The notes beneath the pieces are model-generated. The model did not search any database and was not told the origin of the DNA. It saw only the letters and a program-made list of their open reading frames with translations. Shown here one piece after another: positions 24,005 to 30,791 of a stretch of 35,281 nucleotides of DNA (position 1 is its first letter; the number at the start of each line of letters is the position of its first letter). Where the stretch lies: the NCBI GenBank assembly GCA_900548705.1, contig URLF01000017.1:1-35281 (forward strand), given 5' to 3'. The DNA is from an uncultured Porphyromonadaceae bacterium (lineage in GTDB: Bacteria > Bacteroidota > Bacteroidia > Bacteroidales > Muribaculaceae). The translations under genes and the position numbers were made by a program.

Positions 24005-24023
24005 GTCTTGCATTTTGCAAGAC
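24005..24023. repeat. Short perfect hairpin after the RibD-like gene
   Basis: GTCTTGCA and TGCAAGAC (8-bp perfect arms, 3-base loop) lie 33 bases after the RibD-like stop codon. It has no T-run, so it may be a factor-binding site or weak terminator. Confidence 0.5.
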
Positions 24024-24066
24024 CTCTGATTTCCATTATTTTACGCTTGAATATTTTTATCACGCT

Positions 24067-24084
24067 GATATTCTGATGAATATC
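24067..24084. repeat. Short palindrome upstream of the HTH genes
   Basis: GATATTC and GAATATC (7-bp perfect arms, spacer TGAT) lie 118 bases upstream of the first HTH gene. It could be an operator or excisionase site. The rest of the gap 23973-24201 shows nothing further. Confidence 0.4.
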
Positions 24085-24201
24085 GGTGTCTTGTCATGCC
24101 TTTTGGTGGCGGTGGCACGGCATTAGCCGATATATGTAGTATAACCGATTGCGCAACACGGTGTAGAACAAACCAATTCATTTACATCAAAAAAATCAGC
24201 T

Positions 24202-24501
24202 ATGCTATATAATGAAACAGTGCATAAGATGTTTACCTCGCTCATGGAACGCTTCGACAAGATGGAGCGGGCGTTCGAGCGTATGAACAAACTCAAAGAT
24301 TGTCTGGACGGTGACACGCTGCTCGACAACTATGACCTGTGCCGGTTGCTCGGCGTCACCAAGCGCACCCTTGCGAGATACCGACAGAAGAAGCTCATCC
24401 GCTATTACATGATAGACGGGCGTACCTACTACAAGGCATCCGAGATACAGGAATTCCTACAGATGAAAGGGAAGTCGCTACCTGCCGCCGTGAGCCGCTG
24501 A
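24202..24501 (+). CDS. Excisionase-like helix-turn-helix protein 1
   Basis: A 99-residue protein: an N-terminal helical stretch with a coiled-coil look (MFTSLMERFDKMERAFERM), then a MerR/excisionase-type winged HTH (LDNYDLCRLLGVTKRTLARYRQKKLIRYY, then DGRTYYKASEIQEFL). This is the pattern annotated as helix-turn-helix domain-containing protein (HTH_17 type) beside Bacteroides integrases. It is first of three paralogues in tandem and lies near the two integrases transcribed towards it. A role as recombination directionality factor or regulator of excision is inferred from position. Confidence 0.88.
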   Translation: MLYNETVHKMFTSLMERFDKMERAFERMNKLKDCLDGDTLLDNYDLCRLLGVTKRTLARYRQKKLIRYYMIDGRTYYKASEIQEFLQMKGKSLPAAVSR

Positions 24502-24535
24502 AACATATCGTAAAATCTAAAAAAAACGTAACATC

Positions 24536-24829
24536 ATGGAAATAATAAGCATGGACATCAGAACTTTCGACGCCCTGTTCTCCAGAATCAGGGAAATCGA
24601 GGAAAAATCAGAACTGTTAAGCCGGAAACACGAGGACATCGGCCTTAAGAAATGGCTCGACAACGAGGATGTGTGCAACATACTCGGAATCTCCAAACGC
24701 ACATTGCAGACCTATCGCGACAAAGGCATATTGCCGTTCAGCCGTATAAGGAACAAACTCTTCTACCGTCCGGAGGATGTCGAAAAGCTGCTCCAATCAT
24801 CGTATCACCCAAACACATCACAACTATGA
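24536..24829 (+). CDS. Excisionase-like helix-turn-helix protein 2
   Basis: A 97-residue paralogue of its neighbours: an N-terminal helix (TFDALFSRIREIEEKSELL), then KWLDNEDVCNILGISKRTLQ with the wing FSRIRNKLFYRPEDVEKLL. An in-frame ATG at 24551 is a possible shorter start. It lies 34 bases after protein 1 and overlaps protein 3 by four bases (ATGA), so proteins 2 and 3 are translationally coupled. Confidence 0.88.
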   Translation: MEIISMDIRTFDALFSRIREIEEKSELLSRKHEDIGLKKWLDNEDVCNILGISKRTLQTYRDKGILPFSRIRNKLFYRPEDVEKLLQSSYHPNTSQL

Positions 24830-25137
24830 GCCATTATTTTATCGACAGGCAGGATCCGCGTGTGGCGGACCTGTTGCGCCGCCTCGGAAACATCGGGCAG
24901 GCGCTCGGACAAGTTGAATCGGTCGCACGTCCCATGTTCAAGGGGGACAGGTTCCTCACTGACGAGGAGCTGTCGCGCCTGCTGAAAGTGAGCCGGCGCA
25001 CCTTGCAGGAATACCGCACCGCTCGTCTTATCCCTTACTACATTGTACAGGGGAAGGCCCTGTACCGGGAATCCGAGATACAGAGCCTTCTTGAAAAGGC
25101 GCACCGGAAATGCGTGGAGGAACAGAAGTGGCTGTAA
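24826..25137 (+). CDS. Excisionase-like helix-turn-helix protein 3
   Basis: A 103-residue paralogue starting MSHYFIDRQDPRVADLL, with a helical N-terminal part and the HTH LTDEELSRLLKVSRRTLQEY followed by a wing YIVQGKALYRESEIQSLL. The frame is open further upstream, but the ATG at 24826 overlaps the previous stop as ATGA and gives a length like its paralogues. It is convergent with the integrase ending at 25196; the 58-base gap between them shows no clear terminator. Confidence 0.88.
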   Translation: MSHYFIDRQDPRVADLLRRLGNIGQALGQVESVARPMFKGDRFLTDEELSRLLKVSRRTLQEYRTARLIPYYIVQGKALYRESEIQSLLEKAHRKCVEEQKWL

Positions 25138-25195
25138 GAGCCACTGAATTCCGCAATATGCACCACTATCAGACATAGGCGGGAACGGTCTGCAA

Positions 25196-26512
25196 TCACA
25201 GGCCGTCTCCCGTCTTGTTCCTGAAATTATATTTTCTTCTCTTTTCCATTGCCTTATCCATGCTTTCGTCAATCAAGGTTATTTCAGAACCTGATGCCTG
25301 CATACGCAGACGCTTCATGTCCTCATCCACCTTGCGATCAGTCACCTGAGCGTATATCTGGGTCGTGCTCTTGTGCCCCATCATGCGGCTTACGGTCTCA
25401 ATGGGCACGCCCATCGACAGGGTGATATGCGTTCCGAAATTATGCCTCGCCTTGTGAAAGGTAAGGTAAAATCCATATTCCTCACCAAGTTGTCTGGTCA
25501 ACCTTATCAAGTGGTTCCTGCAATATAGATTAAAAATCTTCCCGTTTTGGCGCTCATTCTTGTATTTCTCCATTATTCGCATGGGGATGTCAAGCATGCG
25601 TATTGCAGAACGGCTGCCGGTCTTCTGCCTGTTGACATGTATCCACCATGTGCCGTCCGGAGCCTGGGATATGTCATCCTCCGACAACTGTTTGAGATCC
25701 GCATATGCAAGGCCGGTGAATGTCGAGAAGATGAACCAGTCGCGTACCCTTTGGAGATTGGGGGCGTCTATCTGTTTTTCCATGAGCAGTTTCAGGTCGT
25801 CAAGCCTCATGTGGCGGCTCTTGCGCCGAGGCAACGGCGGATGAAGCCTCGCATATGGGTCACGGCGGAGTGTTCCCTGACTGACGGCTCGCATCGTCAT
25901 TTTCTTCAAACGGTACAGGTGTTCGTGGACTGACTTTGGTTTTAGCCCACGGTCTGCGCCGAGAAACACCTCAAAGTCGTCATAGAAAGCCCTGTCAAGA
26001 GCGCGGAGCAGAATATCCTCCATATCCCGTTTCCCTGTTACAAACGCCGACAGATGCCGATAGGAGTTGAGATAGCTTTCATATGATTCCTTAGTGCGGT
26101 CTACTCCCACACGCTTGTGGAACTCCTCGTTATGCTCACGGAAAAGGGCCAGAAGGGTTGAAGGCTTGCGTCCGATGCCCTTCATGGCGTTCTTCACAAG
26201 CTCAGCGGTGACGAAACCAAGACTGCGCCTTATATCCTCATAATGTTCGTTTATTTCGGCTGTCAGCGAGTCTATGGCGCGGTTCACGGTCACGGCATTG
26301 GCGCTGCGCCCGTCGGCACGTCCTTTTTCGGGATTCCAGATATCAGGATTCACAGACACCTTCGTTCCTATCTGCTCCCATTCGGCGTCTATGCTGACCT
26401 TGCACAGAAGCTGGCATGTCCCGTCCTTGCGGACCTTTGTTCGGTTGATATAAAAGAGTATGGCTAATGTGCTGCGCCGTTTGGGTGTATTGTTGTCCTT
26501 ATCATTTTTCAT
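25196..26512 (-). CDS. Tyrosine recombinase (Bacteroides integrase type), inner copy
   Basis: A 438-residue site-specific recombinase. The N-terminal arm-binding domain (15-60: LAILFYINRTKVRKDGTCQL) precedes a SAM-like core-binding domain (about 118-215) and the catalytic domain. Catalytic residues visible are Lys297 (RQKTGS), His353 and Arg356 in FHKARHNFGTH, His380 in MMGHKST, and nucleophile Tyr387 in QIYAQVT. At the usual Arg-I place the sequence is TGLAYADL, with Ala269 instead of Arg; CTnDOT IntDOT also lacks Arg-I. It starts 22 bases after the stop of the outer recombinase and probably shares its transcript. The C-terminal tail (405-438) is longer than usual. Confidence 0.93.
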   Translation of the reverse strand: MKNDKDNNTPKRRSTLAILFYINRTKVRKDGTCQLLCKVSIDAEWEQIGTKVSVNPDIWNPEKGRADGRSANAVTVNRAIDSLTAEINEHYEDIRRSLGFVTAELVKNAMKGIGRKPSTLLALFREHNEEFHKRVGVDRTKESYESYLNSYRHLSAFVTGKRDMEDILLRALDRAFYDDFEVFLGADRGLKPKSVHEHLYRLKKMTMRAVSQGTLRRDPYARLHPPLPRRKSRHMRLDDLKLLMEKQIDAPNLQRVRDWFIFSTFTGLAYADLKQLSEDDISQAPDGTWWIHVNRQKTGSRSAIRMLDIPMRIMEKYKNERQNGKIFNLYCRNHLIRLTRQLGEEYGFYLTFHKARHNFGTHITLSMGVPIETVSRMMGHKSTTQIYAQVTDRKVDEDMKRLRMQASGSEITLIDESMDKAMEKRRKYNFRNKTGDGL

Positions 26513-26534
26513 GACTCTGTGAGTTTTTGGTTTA

Positions 26535-27758
26535 TTAAATGGCGACAGTGAAGCGTGACGCTATCCGGCTGTCAAGGTTCTGTGTGTCCGTGCCGATTTT
26601 GTCATCGGTCACTTTCGCGTAGATCTGCGTCGTGGTAATCCGGTTATGGCCCAGCATACGGCTGACGGTCTCAAGCGGCACGCCATGTGCAAGCGTGATT
26701 TCGGTGGCGTAGGTATGTCGGCCGCAGTGATAGACCAGTCTGCGCTCTATGCCGCATATCTTGGCAATCCTTTTTAAGTAAGCGTTCAGAGTGGAGTTGC
26801 TGTACATCGGCAGGAGTTTCCCTTCCGGTGCCATTCCCCGGTATTTCTCGATAATCCTCAACGGTAGTTCAAGCAACGGTATCTCATATTCCATCTTCGT
26901 CTTTTTACGCGAGGATTTTATCCAAACCGTACCGTCCTCGGCAGTTTCAAGATTATCTTCCGTCAGAAGACACATATCGCCGTATGGAATGCCTGTATAG
27001 CAGGAGAACAGGAAGAGGTCGCGGACATGGTACAGGCGGCTGTCATGGAGCGGTGTCGTCATAATCCGGTGGAGTTCCTCCGAAGTAAGAAACTTCTGCT
27101 CACGCTGCGGCTTTTCCGCCTCATATCCGGCAAAAGGATCTGCGGTTATGATGCCGTCGGTGATAGCCTCCGACACTATCATCTTCAACCGTGTCGTATG
27201 GAATTTCACGGAGGATATAGCGAGCCGACGCTGTGTACGCAGGTAGATGTCATACTTGTCTATGAAGGAACGATCGATAGCCGTAAACGGAATGTCCGAC
27301 AACTTATATTCCGTTTCCAGAAATGTTGCCAGGCATTTGTATGTGTAACGGTAGGATTTCAAAGTGCCATGAACCCGGTTCACACCGACACGCTTTGCGA
27401 AGTTCTCTATGAACGTGCTGAAATATCCCATCAGCGTTTCCTGTCCGAAAGCCATACCCTGTATCTGGCACTTCACATCATCAGCAGTCACGCCCATGCG
27501 GACAGCCGACAGCTCCTGATAGACGGAAAGTGCGCTTGCCCTGATTTCGTCAAGCCGGCGGTTGATTTCCCTCGACGCGGCGCTCTTGCCCGTTGCACGA
27601 CCGAGCATCCATGCCTTAGGCGATGCCGAGAGCTTCGCGCTGAAAGCCGCCTCCGAGTATCTGCCTACGTTTATGCGCCCCATCACCGGGCACAGTCCGT
27701 CATCCGACATCTCGCTCTTTTTAAGGTAGAACGAAACCTTTAATCCGCTCTTTGTCAT
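26535..27758 (-). CDS. Tyrosine recombinase (Bacteroides integrase type), outer copy
   Basis: A 407-residue recombinase from the ATG at 27758, beginning MTKSGLKVSFYLKKSEM. The frame opens 72 bases earlier, but those codons look like promoter DNA. The arm-binding domain (1-55), core-binding domain (about 108-205) and catalytic domain are all present: His344-x-x-Arg347 in YHCGRHTYATEITL, His371 in MLGHNRITT, nucleophile Tyr380 in QIYAKVT. The Arg-I place reads TGIPYGDM (Pro258), so this canonical Arg is missing too. It is the last gene of the element, next to the unresolved right end, and is therefore the best candidate for the integrase acting on the att site. Confidence 0.93.
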   Translation of the reverse strand: MTKSGLKVSFYLKKSEMSDDGLCPVMGRINVGRYSEAAFSAKLSASPKAWMLGRATGKSAASREINRRLDEIRASALSVYQELSAVRMGVTADDVKCQIQGMAFGQETLMGYFSTFIENFAKRVGVNRVHGTLKSYRYTYKCLATFLETEYKLSDIPFTAIDRSFIDKYDIYLRTQRRLAISSVKFHTTRLKMIVSEAITDGIITADPFAGYEAEKPQREQKFLTSEELHRIMTTPLHDSRLYHVRDLFLFSCYTGIPYGDMCLLTEDNLETAEDGTVWIKSSRKKTKMEYEIPLLELPLRIIEKYRGMAPEGKLLPMYSNSTLNAYLKRIAKICGIERRLVYHCGRHTYATEITLAHGVPLETVSRMLGHNRITTTQIYAKVTDDKIGTDTQNLDSRIASRFTVAI

Positions 27759-27776
27759 AACTCTATTCTTTGTTTG

Positions 27777-27784
27777 CAAAATTA
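27777..27784 (-). promoter_or_regulatory. Promoter -7 box of the integrase pair
   Basis: On the minus strand TAATTTTG matches TAnnTTTG about 19 bases before the ATG at 27758. No -33 box at standard spacing was found, so confidence is limited. Confidence 0.4.
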
Positions 27785-28153
27785 ACTGATATAGAGTCAT
27801 TTGTAGGTATGCAAAACGTAGCGGAACCACGAATAGGAATCACAGATGCCATCCCGGAGCCTATATTTCTTCGCAATGCCGGTAAAAATCGCTAAATTTG
27901 CAGTAGCAAAGATGCCTGACAAGCGGGTTCTGTGGCATAAGACAGGGATAATCATCCATCGGCAAAACCGTCTTCAAGACCGGAATTCCGGACAGGAAAA
28001 AGGCAACGGATAGGTAGCGATTCAATCTCCTAACCCTTCCAAAAACCGAATTTTCCGCCGAAAGCACCCTTCGGACGAACAACGCCGATCTCTCCTAACT
28101 CTCAACACATTACTTTATTCCCCATTTATTGCCATAGTCTCGCGAATTCTTCG

Positions 28154-28161
28154 TATTTTTG
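28154..28161 (+). promoter_or_regulatory. Promoter -7 box of the RAYT gene
   Basis: TATTTTTG matches TAnnTTTG, 30 bases upstream of the ATG at 28192. Confidence 0.5.
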
Positions 28162-28191
28162 TAACCAGAACTGCTGTTAATTTTTTAGCGT

Positions 28192-28725
28192 ATGAATGAC
28201 CGCCATAGAATCCGGGCCGAATGGCATAAATATGAAGATGGCGTGTATTTTGTCACGATTGCAACAAAAGGGCATATTTGTAATCTTGGAAAAATAGAGG
28301 AGAAAAAGATGATGTTGACAGAAATCGGCAAGATTGTCGACAAGATTATTTTGGAAGCTCCATCAAGATATCCGTGGATGGAATTGTGGAATTATGTGAT
28401 AATGCCAAATCATATCCATATGGTGGTAAACATTTCACGCCGTCAAAATGACGGTATTTCAAAAGACAGCCCTCTGGGTTGCCTGCGTTCTTCCAATCAT
28501 GGAAGCTCTTGTGAGTTTTTTCATCATAATTCCCCTCTCGCGGTAGCTGTAAATCACATTAAGGGAGCCGTTACAAAATTTGCGCGAAAATCAGGATATG
28601 GATTTGAATGGCAACCGCGGTATCATGAACACATAATACGAAATTCGTGTGATTATGTCAACATTATGGAATATATCGACCGTAATGTTGATAATTGGAT
28701 TTCAGATTGTTTTTGTAAGAAATGA
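28192..28725 (+). CDS. REP-associated tyrosine transposase (RAYT, IS200-like)
   Basis: A 177-residue HUH-type single-strand nuclease. The HUH motif is HIHMVV (His74, His76) after NYVIMPN. The N-terminal strand is GVYFVTIATKGHIC. The catalytic tyrosine is one of the C-terminal pair in YVNIMEYIDRNV (Tyr155 or Tyr161), preceded by FEWQPRYHEHIIR, the signature of this transposase branch. It is not part of a two-ended IS: no inverted terminal repeats are seen. A perfect REP-like palindrome lies 11 bases downstream, as expected for RAYTs, which act on REP hairpins. It sits on the chromosomal side of the element boundary. Confidence 0.92.
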   Translation: MNDRHRIRAEWHKYEDGVYFVTIATKGHICNLGKIEEKKMMLTEIGKIVDKIILEAPSRYPWMELWNYVIMPNHIHMVVNISRRQNDGISKDSPLGCLRSSNHGSSCEFFHHNSPLAVAVNHIKGAVTKFARKSGYGFEWQPRYHEHIIRNSCDYVNIMEYIDRNVDNWISDCFCKK

Positions 28726-28736
28726 ATTGATGATGC

Positions 28737-28756
28737 GGACGCGCCGCGGCGCGTCC
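28737..28756. repeat. REP-like perfect palindrome next to the RAYT gene
   Basis: The 20-bp sequence is a perfect GC-rich palindrome with arm GGACGCGCCG. It is followed by CTACATGAGGGG, which may include the short guide found beside REP hairpins. The proximity to the RAYT gene supports a REP identity. Confidence 0.75.
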
Positions 28757-28797
28757 CTACATGAGGGGTATGGATATTTATAGATAATTGCGCGGGG

Positions 28798-29424
28798 TCA
28801 GGCTTTGATGGAGTCGGCGAAGAGGGTGCGGTTGGTGAGGGAGCGGCCGAGGGTCAACTCGTCGGTGTACTCGATTTCGTTGCCGAGGGCTACGCCACGG
28901 GCGAGTTGGGTGATTTTGACTCCGGAATATGGGGAGAGACGGCGGTAAATATAGTAACCTGTGGTGTCTCCCTCCATTGTCGCCCCCAGGGCAAGAATTA
29001 CCTCCTCGATGCCTCCTTCGGCCACACGGGCAATCAGGGAGTCTATCTCAAGCTGGTCGGGACTGACACCGTCGATAGGGGAGATTACCCCTCCGAGTAC
29101 ATGGTAGAGACCGTTGAACTGGCCGGTGCTTTCGAGAATCATCACATCCTTGACTGTCTCGACCACACAGATTGTCGCACGGTCACGGCGCTGGTCGGCG
29201 CAGATGGGACACAACTCCGTCTCCGAGATGTTATGGCAGACCTTGCAGTAGGTTATCCCCTTGCGCATGTCGATGATGGCGTTGCCGAGGGCATTGGCTG
29301 TCCCTTCATCCTGGCGGAGAAGGTGGAGGGCAAGGCGCAAGGCGGTCTTGCGTCCTATTCCCGGCAGGCGGGAGATTTCGGTGACGCAGTTTTCAAGCAG
29401 TGTCGATTCGAATTCCTGTCTCAT
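28798..29424 (-). CDS. recR: Recombination mediator protein RecR
   Basis: A 208-residue RecR, which works with RecO (and RecF) to load RecA at gapped DNA. The N-terminal helix-hairpin-helix is ISRLPGIGRKTALRLALHL (about 17-35). The four-cysteine zinc finger is CKVCHNISETELCPIC (about 59-74). The TOPRIM domain begins ICVVETVKDVMILE, and GGVISPIDGVSPDQL follows. The length is normal. It is transcribed away from panC, with divergent promoter boxes between them. Confidence 0.97.
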   Translation of the reverse strand: MRQEFESTLLENCVTEISRLPGIGRKTALRLALHLLRQDEGTANALGNAIIDMRKGITYCKVCHNISETELCPICADQRRDRATICVVETVKDVMILESTGQFNGLYHVLGGVISPIDGVSPDQLEIDSLIARVAEGGIEEVILALGATMEGDTTGYYIYRRLSPYSGVKITQLARGVALGNEIEYTDELTLGRSLTNRTLFADSIKA

Positions 29425-29461
29425 ATCAATGTCTCGATGGCGTAGTTGGCTGAAAGAGCTG

Positions 29462-29469
29462 CAAAGTTA
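29462..29469 (-). promoter_or_regulatory. Promoter -7 box of recR
   Basis: On the minus strand TAACTTTG matches the -7 consensus, 38 bases upstream of the recR ATG. Confidence 0.6.
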
Positions 29470-29513
29470 CGGGATTTGTCGGGATTTTTGGCGGTAGATG
29501 TTGAAAAAAAATG

Positions 29514-29521
29514 TAACTTTG
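29514..29521 (+). promoter_or_regulatory. Promoter -7 box of panC-panD
   Basis: TAACTTTG lies 30 bases upstream of the panC ATG. A TTTG at 29487-29490 is 23 bases away, slightly long for a -33 box. It is arranged back to back with the recR promoter. Confidence 0.62.
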
Positions 29522-29550
29522 CACCCGTAAAAATTCCTGACTGTTAGCAA

Positions 29551-30402
29551 ATGGAAATAATAAGAAGTGTCAGCGGCCTCAAAGAAGCTGTGGCCCGCTT
29601 CAAGGCCGAGGGCTGTTCGGTGGGGCTTGTCCCCACGATGGGTGCCCTCCATGCCGGACATATCTCACTGGTCGACCGCGCGCGCCGAGAGAACGGGGCG
29701 GTGGTGGTCAGTGTCTTCGTGAATCCCACCCAGTTCAACAACGCTGCCGACTTGGCCACATATCCCCGCACCGAGGAGGCTGATTGCGCCAAACTCCGCG
29801 AAGCCGGTGTCGACATCGCTTTCATACCTACCGTGGAGGAGATGTATCCTCAGGAAGACACCCGTGTCTTCGACCTCGGAGAGGTGGCCGCTGTCATGGA
29901 GGGACCGATGCGTCCCGGCCATTTCAACGGTGTCGCCCAGGTGGTCAGCAAGCTTTTCAGTTTTGTCGAGCCTGACCGCGCATATTTCGGCGAGAAGGAT
30001 TTTCAGCAGATTGCCGTAATACGCCGGATGGTGGAACTGGAGAAATTCCCGATTGAAATCATCGACTGCCCCATCTGCCGCGAGGATGACGGACTTGCCC
30101 TGAGCAGCCGTAATGTGAGACTCACCCCTGAGAACCGCGCCGTGGCTCCGGCCATCCACCGCATCCTCAAAAAAAGCGTCGAATGGGCCCGTGACCACAG
30201 TCTCGACGACACGCGCCGCCTGGTGATTGATGAGCTGAACGCCTATCCCCAGATGGAGGTGGAGTATTATGAAATCGTCGATCCGCTGACCATGCAGCCG
30301 CTCAAGGAATGGTCTACTCCCCATAACGGCAACGCCGTCGGGTGTATCACCTGCTATTGCGGTGATGTGCGCCTGATCGACAACATCAAATATGAACGTT
30401 GA
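29551..30402 (+). CDS. panC: Pantothenate synthetase
   Basis: A 283-residue enzyme that joins pantoate and beta-alanine using ATP in pantothenate (vitamin B5/coenzyme A) synthesis. The nucleotide-binding HIGH-like motif is PTMGALHAGHISL, with His34 and His37. FVNPTQF and DIAFIPTVEEMYP follow, and DGLALSSRNVRL near 180-191 is the KMSKS-equivalent region. MRPGHFNGVAQVV is the pantoate site. The length is standard. Its stop lies one base before the panD start, so the two pathway genes are coupled. Confidence 0.98.
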   Translation: MEIIRSVSGLKEAVARFKAEGCSVGLVPTMGALHAGHISLVDRARRENGAVVVSVFVNPTQFNNAADLATYPRTEEADCAKLREAGVDIAFIPTVEEMYPQEDTRVFDLGEVAAVMEGPMRPGHFNGVAQVVSKLFSFVEPDRAYFGEKDFQQIAVIRRMVELEKFPIEIIDCPICREDDGLALSSRNVRLTPENRAVAPAIHRILKKSVEWARDHSLDDTRRLVIDELNAYPQMEVEYYEIVDPLTMQPLKEWSTPHNGNAVGCITCYCGDVRLIDNIKYER

Positions 30403-30403
30403 C

Positions 30404-30754
30404 ATGAATGTTGAAATACTGAAATCGAAAATCCACCGGGTCACCGTCACTGAGGCGAACCTTGACTATATCGGGAGCATCACCATCGACGAGGACCTTA
30501 TGGACGCGGCGAACATCCTTCCCGGCGAACATGTCTATATCGTGGACAACAACAACGGAGAGCGCCTGGAGACATATGCCATCCCCGGCGAACGCGGTTC
30601 GGGTGTGATATGCCTCAACGGGGCAGCCGCCCGAAAGGTGCAGCCCGGCGACATCGTGATCATCATGGCCTACGCCTCGATGCCCTATGAGGAAGCCCGT
30701 GGTTTCAAGCCCTCGATTGTTTTCCCCGAGACAGCCACCAACAGGCTTGTCTGA
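30404..30754 (+). CDS. panD: Aspartate 1-decarboxylase
   Basis: It makes beta-alanine from aspartate for the PanC reaction. The 116-residue proenzyme self-cleaves at Gly24-Ser25 in YIGSITID to form the pyruvoyl group. Starting at the ATG 30404 puts Gly and Ser exactly at the canonical positions 24 and 25, which decides against the alternative ATG at 30392. LKSKIHRVTVTEANL precedes the site, and the NGAAARKVQPGDIVIIMAYA core is conserved. It is coupled to panC. Confidence 0.97.
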   Translation: MNVEILKSKIHRVTVTEANLDYIGSITIDEDLMDAANILPGEHVYIVDNNNGERLETYAIPGERGSGVICLNGAAARKVQPGDIVIIMAYASMPYEEARGFKPSIVFPETATNRLV

Positions 30755-30791
30755 CGTTTTTGAAGTTTAAAGGAAAATCCCTCCCCGACAT

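Larger units (their letters stand above)
1..27758. mobile_element. Integrated conjugative element (Bacteroidales CTn type), right-hand part
   Basis: The stretch from the window edge to the start of the outer tyrosine recombinase holds a continuous set of element genes: conjugative coupling ATPase, DUF4099/DUF3945 protein, topoisomerase III, PRTRC cassette, RteA/RteB-like regulators, three excisionase-like HTH proteins and two integrases. Chromosomal housekeeping genes (recR, panC, panD, ffh, folD) follow directly. The left end lies outside the window, with the relaxase and type IV secretion genes expected there. The right end lies somewhere in 27759-28191 and was not resolved; the end given here is only the last element gene. 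Confidence 0.88.
27759..28191. other. Transition zone: element right end to chromosome
   Basis: This 433-bp stretch lacks a convincing gene; the 73-codon minus-strand frame 27861-28082 is unsupported. It contains CTAAATTTGC at about 27891-27900, which differs by one base from the GTANNTTTGC core known at IntDOT att sites but is equally explained as a promoter -7 box. The element end should lie here, and the partner att site is outside the window. Confidence 0.55.

Noticed and set aside
27861..28082. 73-codon minus-strand frame between integrase and RAYT
   Set aside because: No domain, no promoter and unlikely composition; probably non-coding.
28906..29445. 179-codon plus-strand frame over recR
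   Set aside because: Antisense shadow of recR, whose motifs are unambiguous.
29505..29525. att-like core GTAACTTTGC upstream of panC
   Set aside because: It fits the GTANNTTTGC core but is better explained as the panC promoter -7 box; the same pattern recurs at many promoters here.
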